Shown here in pieces: positions 35,940 to 47,523 of a stretch of 64,000 nucleotides of DNA (its first letter is position 1; each line of letters opens with the position of its first letter). The translations under genes were made by a program, and so were the position numbers. This stretch comes from Musa acuminata AAA Group (taxonomy: Eukaryota > Streptophyta > Magnoliopsida > Zingiberales > Musaceae). The stretch covers positions 38,399,001 through 38,463,000 of the forward strand of contig NC_088342.1 in the NCBI RefSeq assembly GCF_036884655.1, in the 5' to 3' direction. Under the pieces are notes generated by a model that saw nothing but the letters and a program-made list of their open reading frames with translations, was not told where the DNA came from and made no database searches.

Positions 35940-38157
35940 AATATAATTATGCATGATCTTTTTCTCCCTTAATATAAATTAATTATCATAAAATATATTA
36001 TTTTATTTAAATTATTAACTTTCTTGTTTGTATAATATGATTAAGGAAATAATTAAAATTGATTTCCTTAATCATATGGATAAATTAGTAATTTTATCAA
36101 TTAATTAAATTATTTTTATTTTTTAATGAGTGATGCATTTTTAGAAAATAAATAATTTAAATTTAAATATTACAATTCTATCTTTGTGTTTAAAAATAAA
36201 TTAAAAAAATAAATTAAAAATTAAATTGTTACTTATCTTTTTGGAAAAAAAAACTCATCTTCTCCTACTCTCTTGTTCGTCTTGGTAATACAAGGATTAG
36301 GAAAGAATTTTATGAGAAGTGATCCTCTATATTTTGTTATCAGTTTTTATTTATATTTTAAAATCTTTGGTATATAAATTATTATAATTTGTTTGATACA
36401 TAATAATATTTTGATTTTATAATTATAAATAATTATCATTAAATTATAATATTAGAATGATTAGTTAATTTAATAATATTTATAATTTATTTAATTAGAT
36501 ATATTTATGCTTTAGAAATTATGTATAAATTACTATTATTTAATTAGTTTTAAATATGTGATTATGAATCTAAATTAATTAGGTACGATCCAACTGATTA
36601 TGTACAACTCAATCTATCTAGTTGAGTATGATCTAATTTATGTGACTAGGTACGACCTAACCTATGAGCCAAGTATGACCCAGTTTGATAATCAAACTAA
36701 ACTTAACTTATGAGTGAGGCTTGACTTATCCTGCTAAGTTAGACCCACTAAGCTATATGACCAACCTAAATATATCGTTGACCCTCTATCCAGCCCATTG
36801 TATCTCAACATAATCTTCTACTTGAGATAGGTATATATGGTGCATGTGACCTATCCAGGATGAGTCAATTCAATCTAATATAACACGATGCAATATATTT
36901 TAATTTTCTAATTTGAACTTATTAATTGATTGAATCGGTGTTTGATAGGCTCAAGCCAGCTCAACGTGATTCTAGACTAACTTAATAAGTTTCAATCGAC
37001 TTGACCTAATTAAAATCAATTAAATCTAAAATAGATCAATCTAGTCTAGGATGATTTTAAACCAATTTTATAATGATTTGAGGTTAGTTCTATTAGGTTC
37101 TAATTGAATTGAATTTAGTTTAAGTCAATTATGTTATGAAGATAAGAGATTGATGCCTCATATATTTATTATTTGATAAATTTAAGAATTTTATCTAAAG
37201 GTATTATTTAAAAATAATTATTATTATTTAAATTAAATTGATAATATTGATATGATTATTACCTTGTAATATATGTAACTATATTGAGTGGTATGCATTA
37301 GAAGTATAACTTATGAAAAGAGCTATGGATCTATTAGGATGTAAAGCCACTAATGGATATAATCTAGTAAGTCATAGATGTTTCTTATAATATTTTACTA
37401 TATTACTTTTTGGATTAAAGTATGAATAAATTAATAAATATAAATGAATGATTATAGTTGGCTATGTATTTTTATCGAAGACAAGTAGAACGATTCCCTT
37501 CGAGGATTAAATAGCTTGTCAAATGTGATGGTCAAATAATTTATGTATTTATTTTTGGGAGGAATATGTTCTCGCTTGGTTGAGTAAAGATATCATTTTA
37601 TTTATTATTGAGAGTGTAATAGGAGTTTATTTCATTTGTTATTGGGAAAAATCCATCTTATAAAGTATGTCTTTTTTCATCCGCTATCGAAAGAGTGTAT
37701 CATCATGTGTGATATACATATTTGTTATCTCATTGTTATGCATCTAATCACAATGTGTTATATATGATTGATGCATGATTTTATTTATTATATAAAAATT
37801 ATTATTATTTTACTTATATATATCATAATAAATTAATATGTTATCATTTTATATTAGATTATTGATATTTATATATGTCTTATGAATATTTAAAACTATT
37901 TTTATGATTTTTCAAAAGTTACTATCAATATATATGGCTATTGAAGTATTTTTATTCTATTTTTTTAAAGAGTAATCTACTATTTTATAATAGATATGAG
38001 ATTTGAATGAAAATTTTATTTTATTTCGTCACTTATGATGACCCTAAAAGAAATATATATTTATTAATTAAAAAATTTAATATTATAAAAACATTCGTTT
38101 AAATTTTAAAAAAAATTCTATAAATTATGAATAATAAAAAAAATTTAGGATATGAAA
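35940..38157 (+). repeat. Relic LTR-like spacer repeat, unit 2
   Basis: About 2.2 kb of AT-rich sequence ends GGATATGAAA; the unit 4 copy ends GGATATGACA, close to the GGATGTGACA end of the Tekay-like LTR in this window. Its length and its content (GATTTCCTTAATCAT, GACCTAATTAAAATCAATTAA, TAGGTTCTAATTGAATTGAA) also resemble a Tekay-type LTR. The left boundary is approximate. The same block, variously deleted, appears five more times. Confidence 0.55.
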
Positions 38158-39622
38158 CAAAAAGATCGACGAGAAGTTGACAGAGAGACTTTATTAGTAA
38201 AGGTTGAAGAATACCAGAAGCTACAGTGTAAATTGAACTTAATTTCCTGCTGCTTGAGTTCAAAAATATTCCATTCCTTCCTAAGATTCGTACCTGTGTT
38301 TACCAGCCACAGCCAAACTCTAGCAAGTTAAGCAAGAAGAAAACAGAAGACACCGAGGCAGAGAAACGAAATGATTTGTATAGAATGATTGGCCATCCAT
38401 TCCGTCCCTTTACATCATCAGCTCGTCCCATTGGTTTCAGCAGCCTCCGTATTCTCGAACGAGAAGCGAAGCTTCTCTACATCTACTGCAGTCTGCAGCA
38501 GTCAGTCCTTGATCGGGTCATCATGAGAGCTATAATCATCCATATCGAGAAATTAAAAGAAATTGATGGATTCACTTCACTATTAATCATCCGCACTTAC
38601 TACTGGTAACCTTCCGATATGTGACTATTATAACATTTATTCTCAAAGATAATGAGGCAATCACTACCATTTCCTGGTCCTAAATTAATTTGTGATAGGT
38701 ATATGATCTTTGATTCCAGTGCACTTCGGCCAACAGAAGAGTAGGTTTAAGAACAAGTTTCCAAAGGTGCCGTGTGATCAAGACAAAGCCATGGACTGGT
38801 ATGTGTAACCCTCGATCTCATCATTAATGGGACCGGTAATAGTTATGATCTCACACTATGATGTTTGTCTTATATTAAATATCAAGCTGTAACTATGACT
38901 CAGACTCCACATATACGACACAGGAAGTAGAGGAATCTGACCTATAGGTTGAGTTTGATTCAGATCTCTCATGCTTGTAGATTGGGTATATTAATTTTTA
39001 GATTTTAAGTTAGGATTGTTAATGCACACAATCTTATTTATGTTATTGATTTTGAGACTCGAAAAGGAATGGTCTTATGATTATAGATCATCACTGCATT
39101 AAGCTTTAGATTTCCACATATAATATTGTTATCGTATTTGAAAGTACCAGCTAATTTAATGAATAAAAAAAATTAACAGTTCATCGCAAGTTTTTGGGTT
39201 CAAATCTATCTAATGAAAGCTAAATATGAAATCAGAACTGTAAAGGTTAAATATGTAACAGAAAGTAAAATGAAAGCTACTGAAAACACAAAAAATGAAG
39301 AAAGAAAAAGAAACTTTGTCCGAAGAGCAAGAAAACGAAACCAAGAGATGGGAAAAACTTTGCAATCTTTTACTGATCCTAACTCGAAGGTGATTGATGA
39401 TAGGCTTTAGTGGTCAACTCAACTTGGACCAAATATAGAAGTGGAAGCAGATATTTTAAAGAGTTGAATCCATATCGAAAATTAGATCACATATAAAAGA
39501 GAGCAGAAATTTCAAGAGTTGAACTGATATCATGAAAATACTAATAAATTTTAAATCTTAACTATTTAAAATTTATAATCAAACATATTAAAAAAACTTA
39601 TAATAAAAAAGAAAAATATAAA

Positions 39623-39625
<3 letters not shown>
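38158..39625. other. Unit 2 distal spacer upstream of copy 3
   Basis: It starts with a second copy of the 200-base motif (38158-38395), followed by a 38400-38640 block that recurs in units 3 and 4 and includes the palindromic CTACTGCAGTCTGCAG. A short frame at 38376-38609 matches nothing I know and is not conserved as a frame in unit 3. The rest aligns with the sequence upstream of copy 4. No gene is supported. Confidence 0.6.

Positions 39626-39668
<43 letters not shown>
39626..39668. repeat. (TA)n microsatellite upstream of copy 3
   Basis: Short TA run in the same position as the microsatellites before the other copies. Confidence 0.95.
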
Positions 39669-39670
<2 letters not shown>

Positions 39671-40129
39671 ACACTAAAGCCCATCCGAGGTAGTTGTAGA
39701 AGACGTCATATAGACAGTTATTATTGCTTTTGCACTTGCAAAGCAGTAGAAATGGTAAAAAATCCACCAACTCCCAACCCAACTTTTGTGGAAGACAGGA
39801 AAGTCTTCCACAAACGTAAACACCGGAGATGCTTATGTGATACCAACAGTCCATAAGCCTTCGTCGATCTGTCCGCCCCCAGTTTTTGGATCGTCAAATG
39901 CCTCAGATCTCGATGGAAAGAAGAAGCCAAAAGAGGCACGTCACCTTTGAACTACAGCCTTTCTCGATCACCGGCGCCAACTTATACCTAAACAATTGAA
40001 TGAAAGGACTCCGTGGTGGTTACAGCTTCTTATCCATGTGCCGCGTGTCGATGTAGGAGGAGTCTGAGCTGCTGATCTTTACAGATCAGAGTGGAGTTCT
40101 CCGATCTCCCCTGCACCTCGATCATTGCC
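39669..40129 (+). promoter_or_regulatory. Promoter region of glycosyltransferase copy 3
   Basis: Contains the CACTAAAGCC block with GACGTCA (39701-39707) and a perfect 9-base inverted repeat GTGGAAGAC/GTCTTCCAC with a 6-base loop (39788-39811). The CCAGTTTTTGGATCGTCAAA block and the ACGT box GGCACGTCACC follow. The proximal part is close to copy 4. Function is inferred from conservation and position. Confidence 0.45.
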
Positions 40130-41318
40130 ATGAGCTTCTCCGGCGCCATCGCCTACCGTGCCACCGCGTCCATCGTCGTCGCCCCTCTTCTCGTTTTGGT
40201 CGTCATCTATGCCTGCTTATGGCCGCTTGGAGTACCCACAGCTTTCTTCCGCTTGCAACATGGTGCAAATACGGTAAGTTAATCCACACACCGTATATGC
40301 TGAACAGTACGCACAGAGAGCTCAGAAACTAGCTTGTATTTTGCGTGTGGCCAGACGGAGATTACCCCAAAAGATGAACTGGAAGCAGCACTAGAGGCGG
40401 TCGCCATGGAGAACAGGACTTTGATCATCGCGATACTGAACAAGGCGTACGTGGAGCAGAACGCGATGCTGGATCTGTTCTTGCAAAGTCTTGGAGAAGG
40501 GGAGGACACCGAATTCTTGGTCGACCATCTTCTCTTCGTCGCCGTCGACCAGAGGGCCTTCAACAGATGCCGCACCCTGGAGCTTCACTGTTACAATCTC
40601 GTAACCGAGGGCGTCGACTTCTCCAAGGAGGTCTTCTACATGTCTGATGCATTCAACAACATGATGTGGCGAAGAACTCTCTTCCTCGGAGATGTCCTCC
40701 GGCGCGGATACAACTTCATCTTCACCGTAAGTCATAGTAAACCATCCTAGTGATTGTATGTTACTGCGACATTTCTTATGTTGTCTTTGCTATCAGGATA
40801 TGGATGTCATGTGGCTACGGAATCCGATCTCACAGTTGTATCGTGATGGAGAGGACCTTCAGATGAGCAGTGATTGCTACTCCTGCAACCCATTCGATAA
40901 CTCCTTCTTCAACACCGGCTTCTATTTCGTGACAGCAAACAACAAGACCATAGCACTGTTCGACGAGTGGTATGCGAGGAGGAACAACTCGAAAGGCATG
41001 AAAGATCAAGATGTGTTGCAGAAGATGAAGAGGGAGGGCGCGTTCACGCGGCTGGGGCTGAAAGTGAGGGCCTTGGAGACTACCTATTTTAGTGGGTTCT
41101 GTCAAATGAGTCAGGACTTGAGGAAAGTGATTACGGTTCATGCGAACTGTTGTGCCAGCATGAAAGCTAAGCTCATAGACCTGAGATCTGTGCTTGAAGC
41201 TTGGAAGGTTAGCAACTCGAATGGCACATCAAATGCTACTACGACTGCATGGCCTCCGGTCAAGGGAATCTGCTTGCACGACACTGCCACCAAGCAGCAC
41301 AATGCCACAAAGCACTGA
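40130..41318 (+). CDS. GT77-like nucleotide-sugar transferase, tandem copy 3
   Basis: Exons are 40130-40273, 40355-40726 and 40797-41318, with 81- and 70-base phase-0 introns; the product is 345 residues. Anchor, MMWRRTLFLGDVLRRGY, DMDVMWLRNP, DQDVLQKM and VHANCC are all present. It is the most divergent copy after the DxD. Residues 198-202 read DCYSC where the others read DFYYG, adding two cysteines, and residue 264 is Ala instead of Tyr. These sites lie in the part of the domain that usually shapes the substrate pocket (family inference). This could mean altered specificity or relaxed constraint. The frame is intact and splice sites are canonical. Confidence 0.86.
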
Positions 41319-41944
41319 AGTGAACAAGGTAAGATGACCAAGGTTTCTGTGCATTCATAACTCGAGTGAGATACTTGTCGATCCATGTATCACTTATGTG
41401 TTCCATACAATTATAAATGCTCCCCGTATCAGTTTAAAGCAAAGGTGCAGGATGAAATGTTTTAGCCTATACTTAGTACCGACAATCAATAGGGAGAAAT
41501 ACAAAGAAGGAAGAGAAAAAATAATTATTAAAAATTAAGAACAAAAAGAAAAGGGGGATAATTGTCATTCTCACTCTTGACTCAAGAGAAGACTTCCTAT
41601 AATGAATTATTCGTAAGACCTTGGAGGGACCTTGGAAAAATGAGGCACCCGTGAACAGCTCATGTACGACATGATAAAGACCCACTTGACCACATTCATC
41701 AAACGTCAAACTCATGCACTCAAAAGATGAACGAAAAGTTGGGAAAGAGAGACTATTTGGAAAAGGTCGGAGAATATCAGCAGCTATAGTGCAAATTGAA
41801 CTTAAATTTCCTGTTGCTCGAGTTCTCATATATTCAGAAAGCTTCGTACTTGTGTTTGCCAGCGGGCAAACTCCGAGGCACAAAGATGAAATGTTTTGTA
41901 TAGAATGTTTAAATTAATATCATTTTTATATCAATTTTTTATTA
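41319..41944. other. Unit 3 spacer, proximal part
   Basis: Shares with unit 4 a deletion of several hundred bases relative to units 1 and 2 (GACTTCCTATAATGAATTATT at about 41590 bridges the gap). Contains the first copy of the 200-base motif (about 41713-41912). No gene is supported. Confidence 0.7.
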
Positions 41945-44420
41945 AGTGGGGAGCAATATAATTATGCATGATATTTTTCTCCCTTAATATAAATTAATTA
42001 TCATAAAAATATTTTATTTTATTTAAATTATTAACTTTCTTGTTTGTATAATATGATTAAGGAAATAATTAAAATTGATTTCCTTAATCTCATGGATAAA
42101 TTAGTAATTTTATCAATTAATTAAATTATTATTTATTTTTCTAATGAGTGATGTATTTTTAGAAAGTAAATAATTTGAATTCTATTTTTGTGTATGAACC
42201 ATAAGAAGTATATATTATAATTTTATCTTTGTGTATAAAAATAAATTAAAAATTTTTAAAGAAAAAAATAAATTATTATTTATCTTTTTGAGAAAAAAAA
42301 CTCATCTCTCCTGCTCTCCCTTCCTTTATCCTCTCGGTAGTAGGAGGATTAGAAAAGGATTTTCCGAGAAGAGATAGGATCCTCTATTTTTATTATTAGT
42401 TTTTATTTATATTTTAAAATCTATGATATTTAAATTATTATAATTTTTATGATTCATAAAATTATTTTAATGTTATATTTTATACTTATAAATAATTGTC
42501 ATTAAATTATAATATTAGAATGATGAGTTAATCTAATAATATTTTTAATTTATTTTATTAGATATATTTATGCTTCAAAAATTATGTATGATTTTTTATG
42601 ATTTAATTAGTTTTAAATTTATGATCATAAATCCAAATTAGTTCATTTATAAAAAAATAGATTTGAGATTAATTTACATTTTATGATATTTTAAAATATT
42701 TTTTAAAATATTGTAAAATTAAAAATTTGAGTTTGGGCTAAGTTGATTGGCCATACTAGTTCACATGGCAAAATATGATTAAACCACTTATGGTTATGCA
42801 TAACCCAACTTATGTAGCTAAGTATGATTCAATCCATATGATCAGGTACAACTCAACCTATTTAATTAAAAATGACATAACTTATGTGGTTAAGCAAGAC
42901 TCAACCCATGAGCTAAGCATGACCCAGTTTAATAGTAAAAATCAACCTAATTTGTAAGTGAGGCTCAACATATACCGTGAAGCCAGGCCCACCCAATTAT
43001 GTGACCAGCCTAAATATGTGGTTATCCCTTTATTTAGTCCATTGCACCTCAACCTAATATTTTACCTGAGATAGGCATGTATAGTGCATGTGACCCATCC
43101 AAAACTTAGATGAGTCAATTCAATCTAGGATATTACAAATACGATATAATCTAATTTCCTGATTTGAGCTTGTTAGTTGACTGAATCGATGTTTGATTAG
43201 TTTAAGTCGATTGAAGTTGATTCTAGACTAACTTGGTAAGTTTTAACCTACTTGAACTAATTAAGATTAGTTAAATATAAAATAGATCAGTTTTGGATGA
43301 TTTCAAATCAGTTTTATAATGATTTGATATTGGTTCTATTAGGTCATAATTGAATTAAGTTTAGTTTAGATTAATTAGGCTATTATAATTAGAGTTCTAG
43401 TTGATTGAAGATGAGAGATTGATGCCTTGGATATTTATTATTTGATAAATTTAAGAATTTTATCTAAAGGTATCATTTAGAAATGATTATTAGTTTTTTA
43501 AATTAAATTGATGATACTATTATGATTATTACCTTGTAATATATGTAACTATACTGAATGGTCTGCATTGGAAGTATAACTTATAAAAGAAATAATGAGT
43601 CTATTAAAATGTGAAGTCACTAATGAGCATAGTCTAGTAGGTCATATATTAATCATAGTGTCTCAATATATTTTACTATATTATTTTTTTTGATGTAAGC
43701 ATAAATAAATGGATGAATGTAAATGAATGATTATGGTTGACTATGTTTCTCTATCGAGTATTGAGGATAGGTAGGACAATTCTCTTCGGGGATTAATAAC
43801 CCATTAAACATGATAATTAAATGATTTTTATATTTATTATTGAAAGGAACGTATCCTCACTTGGTTCGGTGACAGATACCACTTTATATGTTATTGAGAG
43901 TGTAATAGGAGCTGTCTTCATTTGTTGTGACGAATCCATCCCATAAAGTATGTCTTTTCATCCGCTATTATAAGAGTGTATAATCAGGTATAATATACGC
44001 ATTTGTTATGTATCTCATTTATATGTGATTGATGCATGATTTTATTTATTATATAAAAATTATTATTATTTTACTTATATATATATATATATCATAATAA
44101 ATTAATATGTTATCATGTTATATTAGATTATTGATATTTATATATGTCTCATGAATATTAAAAATTAACTTTATAATTTTTCAGAAGTTACTATTAGTAT
44201 ATATGATTACTTATGTATTTTTTAATATTTTTTAAAAGTAATCTACTATTTTAAATAGATATGAGGTTTGGATGAAAATTTTATTTTATTTTTGTCACTC
44301 GTGACCCTAAAAGAAATATATATTTATTAATTAAAAAATTTAATATTATAAAAACATTCGTTTAAATTTTAAAAAAAATTCTATAAATTATGAATAATAA
44401 AAAAAATTTAGGATATGAAA
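41945..44420 (+). repeat. Relic LTR-like spacer repeat, unit 3
   Basis: Homologous to 35940-38157 and ending GGATATGAAA (44411-44420). Most of it is clearly diverged from unit 2. From 44303 onward, however, it is identical to unit 2 for 369 bases, running past the end of the relic. Confidence 0.55.
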
Positions 44421-45081
44421 CAAAAAGATCGACGAGAAGTTGACAGAGAGACTTTATTAGTAAAGGTTGAAGAATACCAGAAGCTACAGTGTAAATTGAA
44501 CTTAATTTCCTGCTGCTTGAGTTCAAAAATATTCCATTCCTTCCTAAGATTCGTACCTGTGTTTACCAGCCACAGCCAAACTCTAGCAAGTTAAGCAAGA
44601 AGAAAACAGAAGACACCGAGGCAGAGAAACGAAATGATTTGTATAGAATGATTGGCCATCCATTCCGTCCCATTGGTTTCAGGAGCCTCCGTCTTCTCAA
44701 ACGAGAAGCGAAGCTTCTCTACATCTACTGCAGTCTGCAGCAGTTCTTGATCGGGTCATCATGAGAGCTATAATCATCCATATCGAGAAATTAAAAGAAA
44801 TCGATGGATTAACTTCACTACTAATCATCCGCACTTACTACTGGTAACCTTCCAATATGCGACTATATAACATTTATTCCCAAAGATACCAAAGATAATG
44901 AGGCAATCACCTAAATTAATGTGATAGGTATATGATCTTTGATTCCGGTGCATGCTTAATTAGGAGCCGACGGCCAACGGAGTTGGTTTAAGAACCTAAG
45001 TTTCCAAAGGTGCCGTGAGATCAAGACTAAGCCATGAATGGGTATGTGTCACCATTGAACCCATCATTAATGGACCGGCTA
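44421..45081. other. Unit 3 distal spacer, first part
   Basis: Begins with the second copy of the 200-base motif and continues with the block also seen at 38400-38830 in unit 2. An 18-base stretch present in unit 2 at about 38409-38426 is missing here. No gene is supported. Confidence 0.6.
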
Positions 45082-46153
45082 ATGTTGTGAGATATGGGCC
45101 GATTGAACCGGCTGTGGGTCAGGTATTTTAGCGCATACACACACGCGTCGTCAAGCGATCGGCCCGAAGTGAGATCGGATCTCTATGTCAAGGCGATGCA
45201 GTGGTTTACAACTTAGAGTCAACAAATGTGGTCTTTAAGTGGTAGGGTTGATGCATTTCCGAGTTGCTATATACATGGCATATTGAATGTGGGTCTATGT
45301 CAGCTTGTTCTTTGATTCCTCAGCCACATGATATTGATGTCTCTGTTGCTGAGAAAGGTATCAAAAATAAGTTTATGTCTCACCTTTTCTAATATTTTTG
45401 AGAAAGTTTTGTTAATGATGCAATATGGTTTCTATCGATTTGGGCTATTTTTTAGAAGAGCACCGATAACAGTATGTGAATTTTCAGTGGTATGGAACTA
45501 ATTGGGATCCTATTTCCTTATTTTAAAGCCTGCTAAAGGAGAATACAAATGTTTCATAGGGTATGGTCATTCACTAAAAAAGAAAGCGGACAAAAAAAGT
45601 GAAGTGCTGAAAGCTGTTGATATGCGCCTAAATATTTCATACGTCATTGATATGTACCTAAATATTTCATAAGTTATTGATATACTCATAAATATTTCTT
45701 ACGTCATTAATATATATAGAAATATTTTTTATGTTATTGATATACTCTAAACATTCTTTACTCCAATATTATGAACAAAGTATGATTAAAATGAAATAAC
45801 ATTTATGAATTTTTGTATCTAATAAAAAAATATCTATGAATTCTTGTATATCTGCTTTGCACCTTAATATTAAATTCGTATGAACTACTCTCTCTCGTTA
45901 TATAGATATATTAGTCACTTACTCTGTTGTTATATAAATTTTTCAAGTTAGTTTGTTACTCATTAAAATGGTTGGTTGAATTGGACTAAGGCTCATATTT
46001 TGGACAAATCTTATTAATTGATACATTATAGTTATTGTATAAGTATATTTTGTAGATAATGAAATAGAAGTAGATGCCTAAAAAAAAAAGTAGATATCTA
46101 GTTAGCGTGAACGAGATTAGCTATTGAAGGCTACTCCAGTTGTGTACGAAAGC
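45082..46153. other. Segment retained in unit 3, missing in unit 2
   Basis: About 1.07 kb absent from unit 2, whose sequence jumps from the ATTAATGGACCGG equivalent (about 38826) straight to GTAATAGTTATGATC. Unit 4 keeps a diverged end of it (about 50990-51060). It includes a 30-base tandem repeat (45619-45764). Open stretches such as EYKCFIGYGHSLKKK (near 45540-45590) could be a gene remnant, but I cannot name it. Confidence 0.4.
45619..45764. repeat. 30-base tandem repeat, about 4.8 units
   Basis: Unit GATATGYRCCTAAATATTTC followed by ATACGTCATT, at 45619, 45649, 45679 and 45709, with a partial fifth unit. Later units are more diverged. Confidence 0.85.
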
Positions 46154-46970
46154 CTGGTAATAGTTATGATCTCACACTATGATGTTTGTCTTATGTTAAA
46201 TATCAAGCTGTAACTATGACTCAGGCTCCACATATACAACACAGGAAGTAGAGGAATCTGACCTATAGGTTAGGTTTGATTCAAATCTTATGTTTGTAGA
46301 TGGGGTACATTAATTTTCAGATTTTAGGTTAGGATGGTAAATGCATACAATCTTATTTATGTTATTGATTTTAAAACTCGAAGGGAATAGTCTTATGGTT
46401 GTACATCATCGCATTAAGCTTTAGATTTTCACATATAAATACTATTATCGTATTTGAAGGTACTAACTAATTTAACCAATAAATAAATTAATAGTCTTAT
46501 GGTTGTACTAGCTAAGTTTTTGGGTTTGGATCTTATCTTCATACTTCAATATTAGAACTGTAAAAGCTAAATATGTAACAGAAAGTAAAATGAAAACTAA
46601 CATAAAAACAAAAATGAAGAAAGAAAAAAAAAAGATTTATCGAAAGAGCAGAAAAGGAAACATGAGGAGAACTTTGGAGTCTTTTACTGATCCTTACTCG
46701 AAGGTGATCGATAATAGACTTTTACAATCGGCAAGAGGTTACAAGAGAAAATGATGAGTCATTTTGAATGTGATAGAAAAAGAAACCCAACTTGGACCAA
46801 ATATGAAAGAGAGCAAATATTTCAAAGACTTGAATCGGTATAAAAGAGAGCTGAAATTTCAAGAGTTGAATCGATATAACGAAAATAATAATAAAATTAT
46901 AAGTCATAACTCTTTAAAATCTCTCATCAAACATATTAAAAATTTATAATAAAAATTTATAAAAAAATAA
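46154..46970. other. Unit 3 distal spacer, second part
   Basis: Aligns with 38828-39620 (GTAATAGTTATGATCTCACA, then the CATATAATATTG and CTTTTACTGATCCT blocks). AT-rich, no gene supported. Leads into a TA/CATA microsatellite. Confidence 0.6.
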
Positions 46971-47108
46971 TATATATATATATATACATGTATGTATATA
47001 TACATATATATATATACACATGTATATATATACATATATGTACATATATATGTATAAATATATGTATATATATAAGTATTTATGTATAAATACATGTATA
47101 TACACACA
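46971..47108. repeat. TA/CATA microsatellite upstream of copy 4
   Basis: Interrupted TATATACATGTATA run in the position shared by all four copies. It has replaced or deleted the CACTAAAGCC/GACGTCA block found after it in the other three. Confidence 0.93.
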
Positions 47109-47523
47109 CATAATTATTGCTTTTGCACATGCAAAGCAGTAGAAATGGTAACGATCAAGGCACTAAAAAATCCACCAACTCCCAACCCGACTTCCTGTCT
47201 TCCACAAACGTAAACACCGGAGATGCTTATGTGATACCAACAGTCCATAAGCCTTCGTCGATCTGTCCGCCCCCAGTTTTTGGATCGTCAAATGCCTCAG
47301 ATCTCGATGGAAAGAAGAAGCCAAAAGAGGCACGTCACCTTTGAACTACAGCCTTTCTCGATCACCGGCGCCAACTTATACCTAAACAATTGAATGAAAG
47401 GACTCCGTGGTGGTTACAGCTTCTTATCCATGTGCCGCGTGTCGATGTAGGAGGAGTCTGAGCTGCTGATCTTTACAGATCAGAGTGGAGTTCTCCGATC
47501 TCCCCTGCACCTCGATCATTGCC
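47109..47523 (+). promoter_or_regulatory. Promoter region of glycosyltransferase copy 4
   Basis: Keeps the TTATTGCTTTTGCACATGCA block, one arm of the promoter inverted repeat (GTCTTCCAC, about 47199), CCAGTTTTTGGATCGTCAAA and the ACGT box GGCACGTCACC. Lacks GACGTCA. Nearly identical to copy 3 from about 47210 to the start codon. Confidence 0.45.

Noticed and set aside
38376..38609. 77-residue frame after the 200-base motif
   Set aside because: Its counterpart in unit 3 carries an indel that breaks the frame, and no motif is recognisable.
42775..42957. Short frame rich in repeated Tyr/Asn/Ser wording in the unit 3 spacer
   Set aside because: It arises from imperfect repeats in the relic LTR (ACTCAACC/ATGACCCA wording) and is not conserved in the other units.
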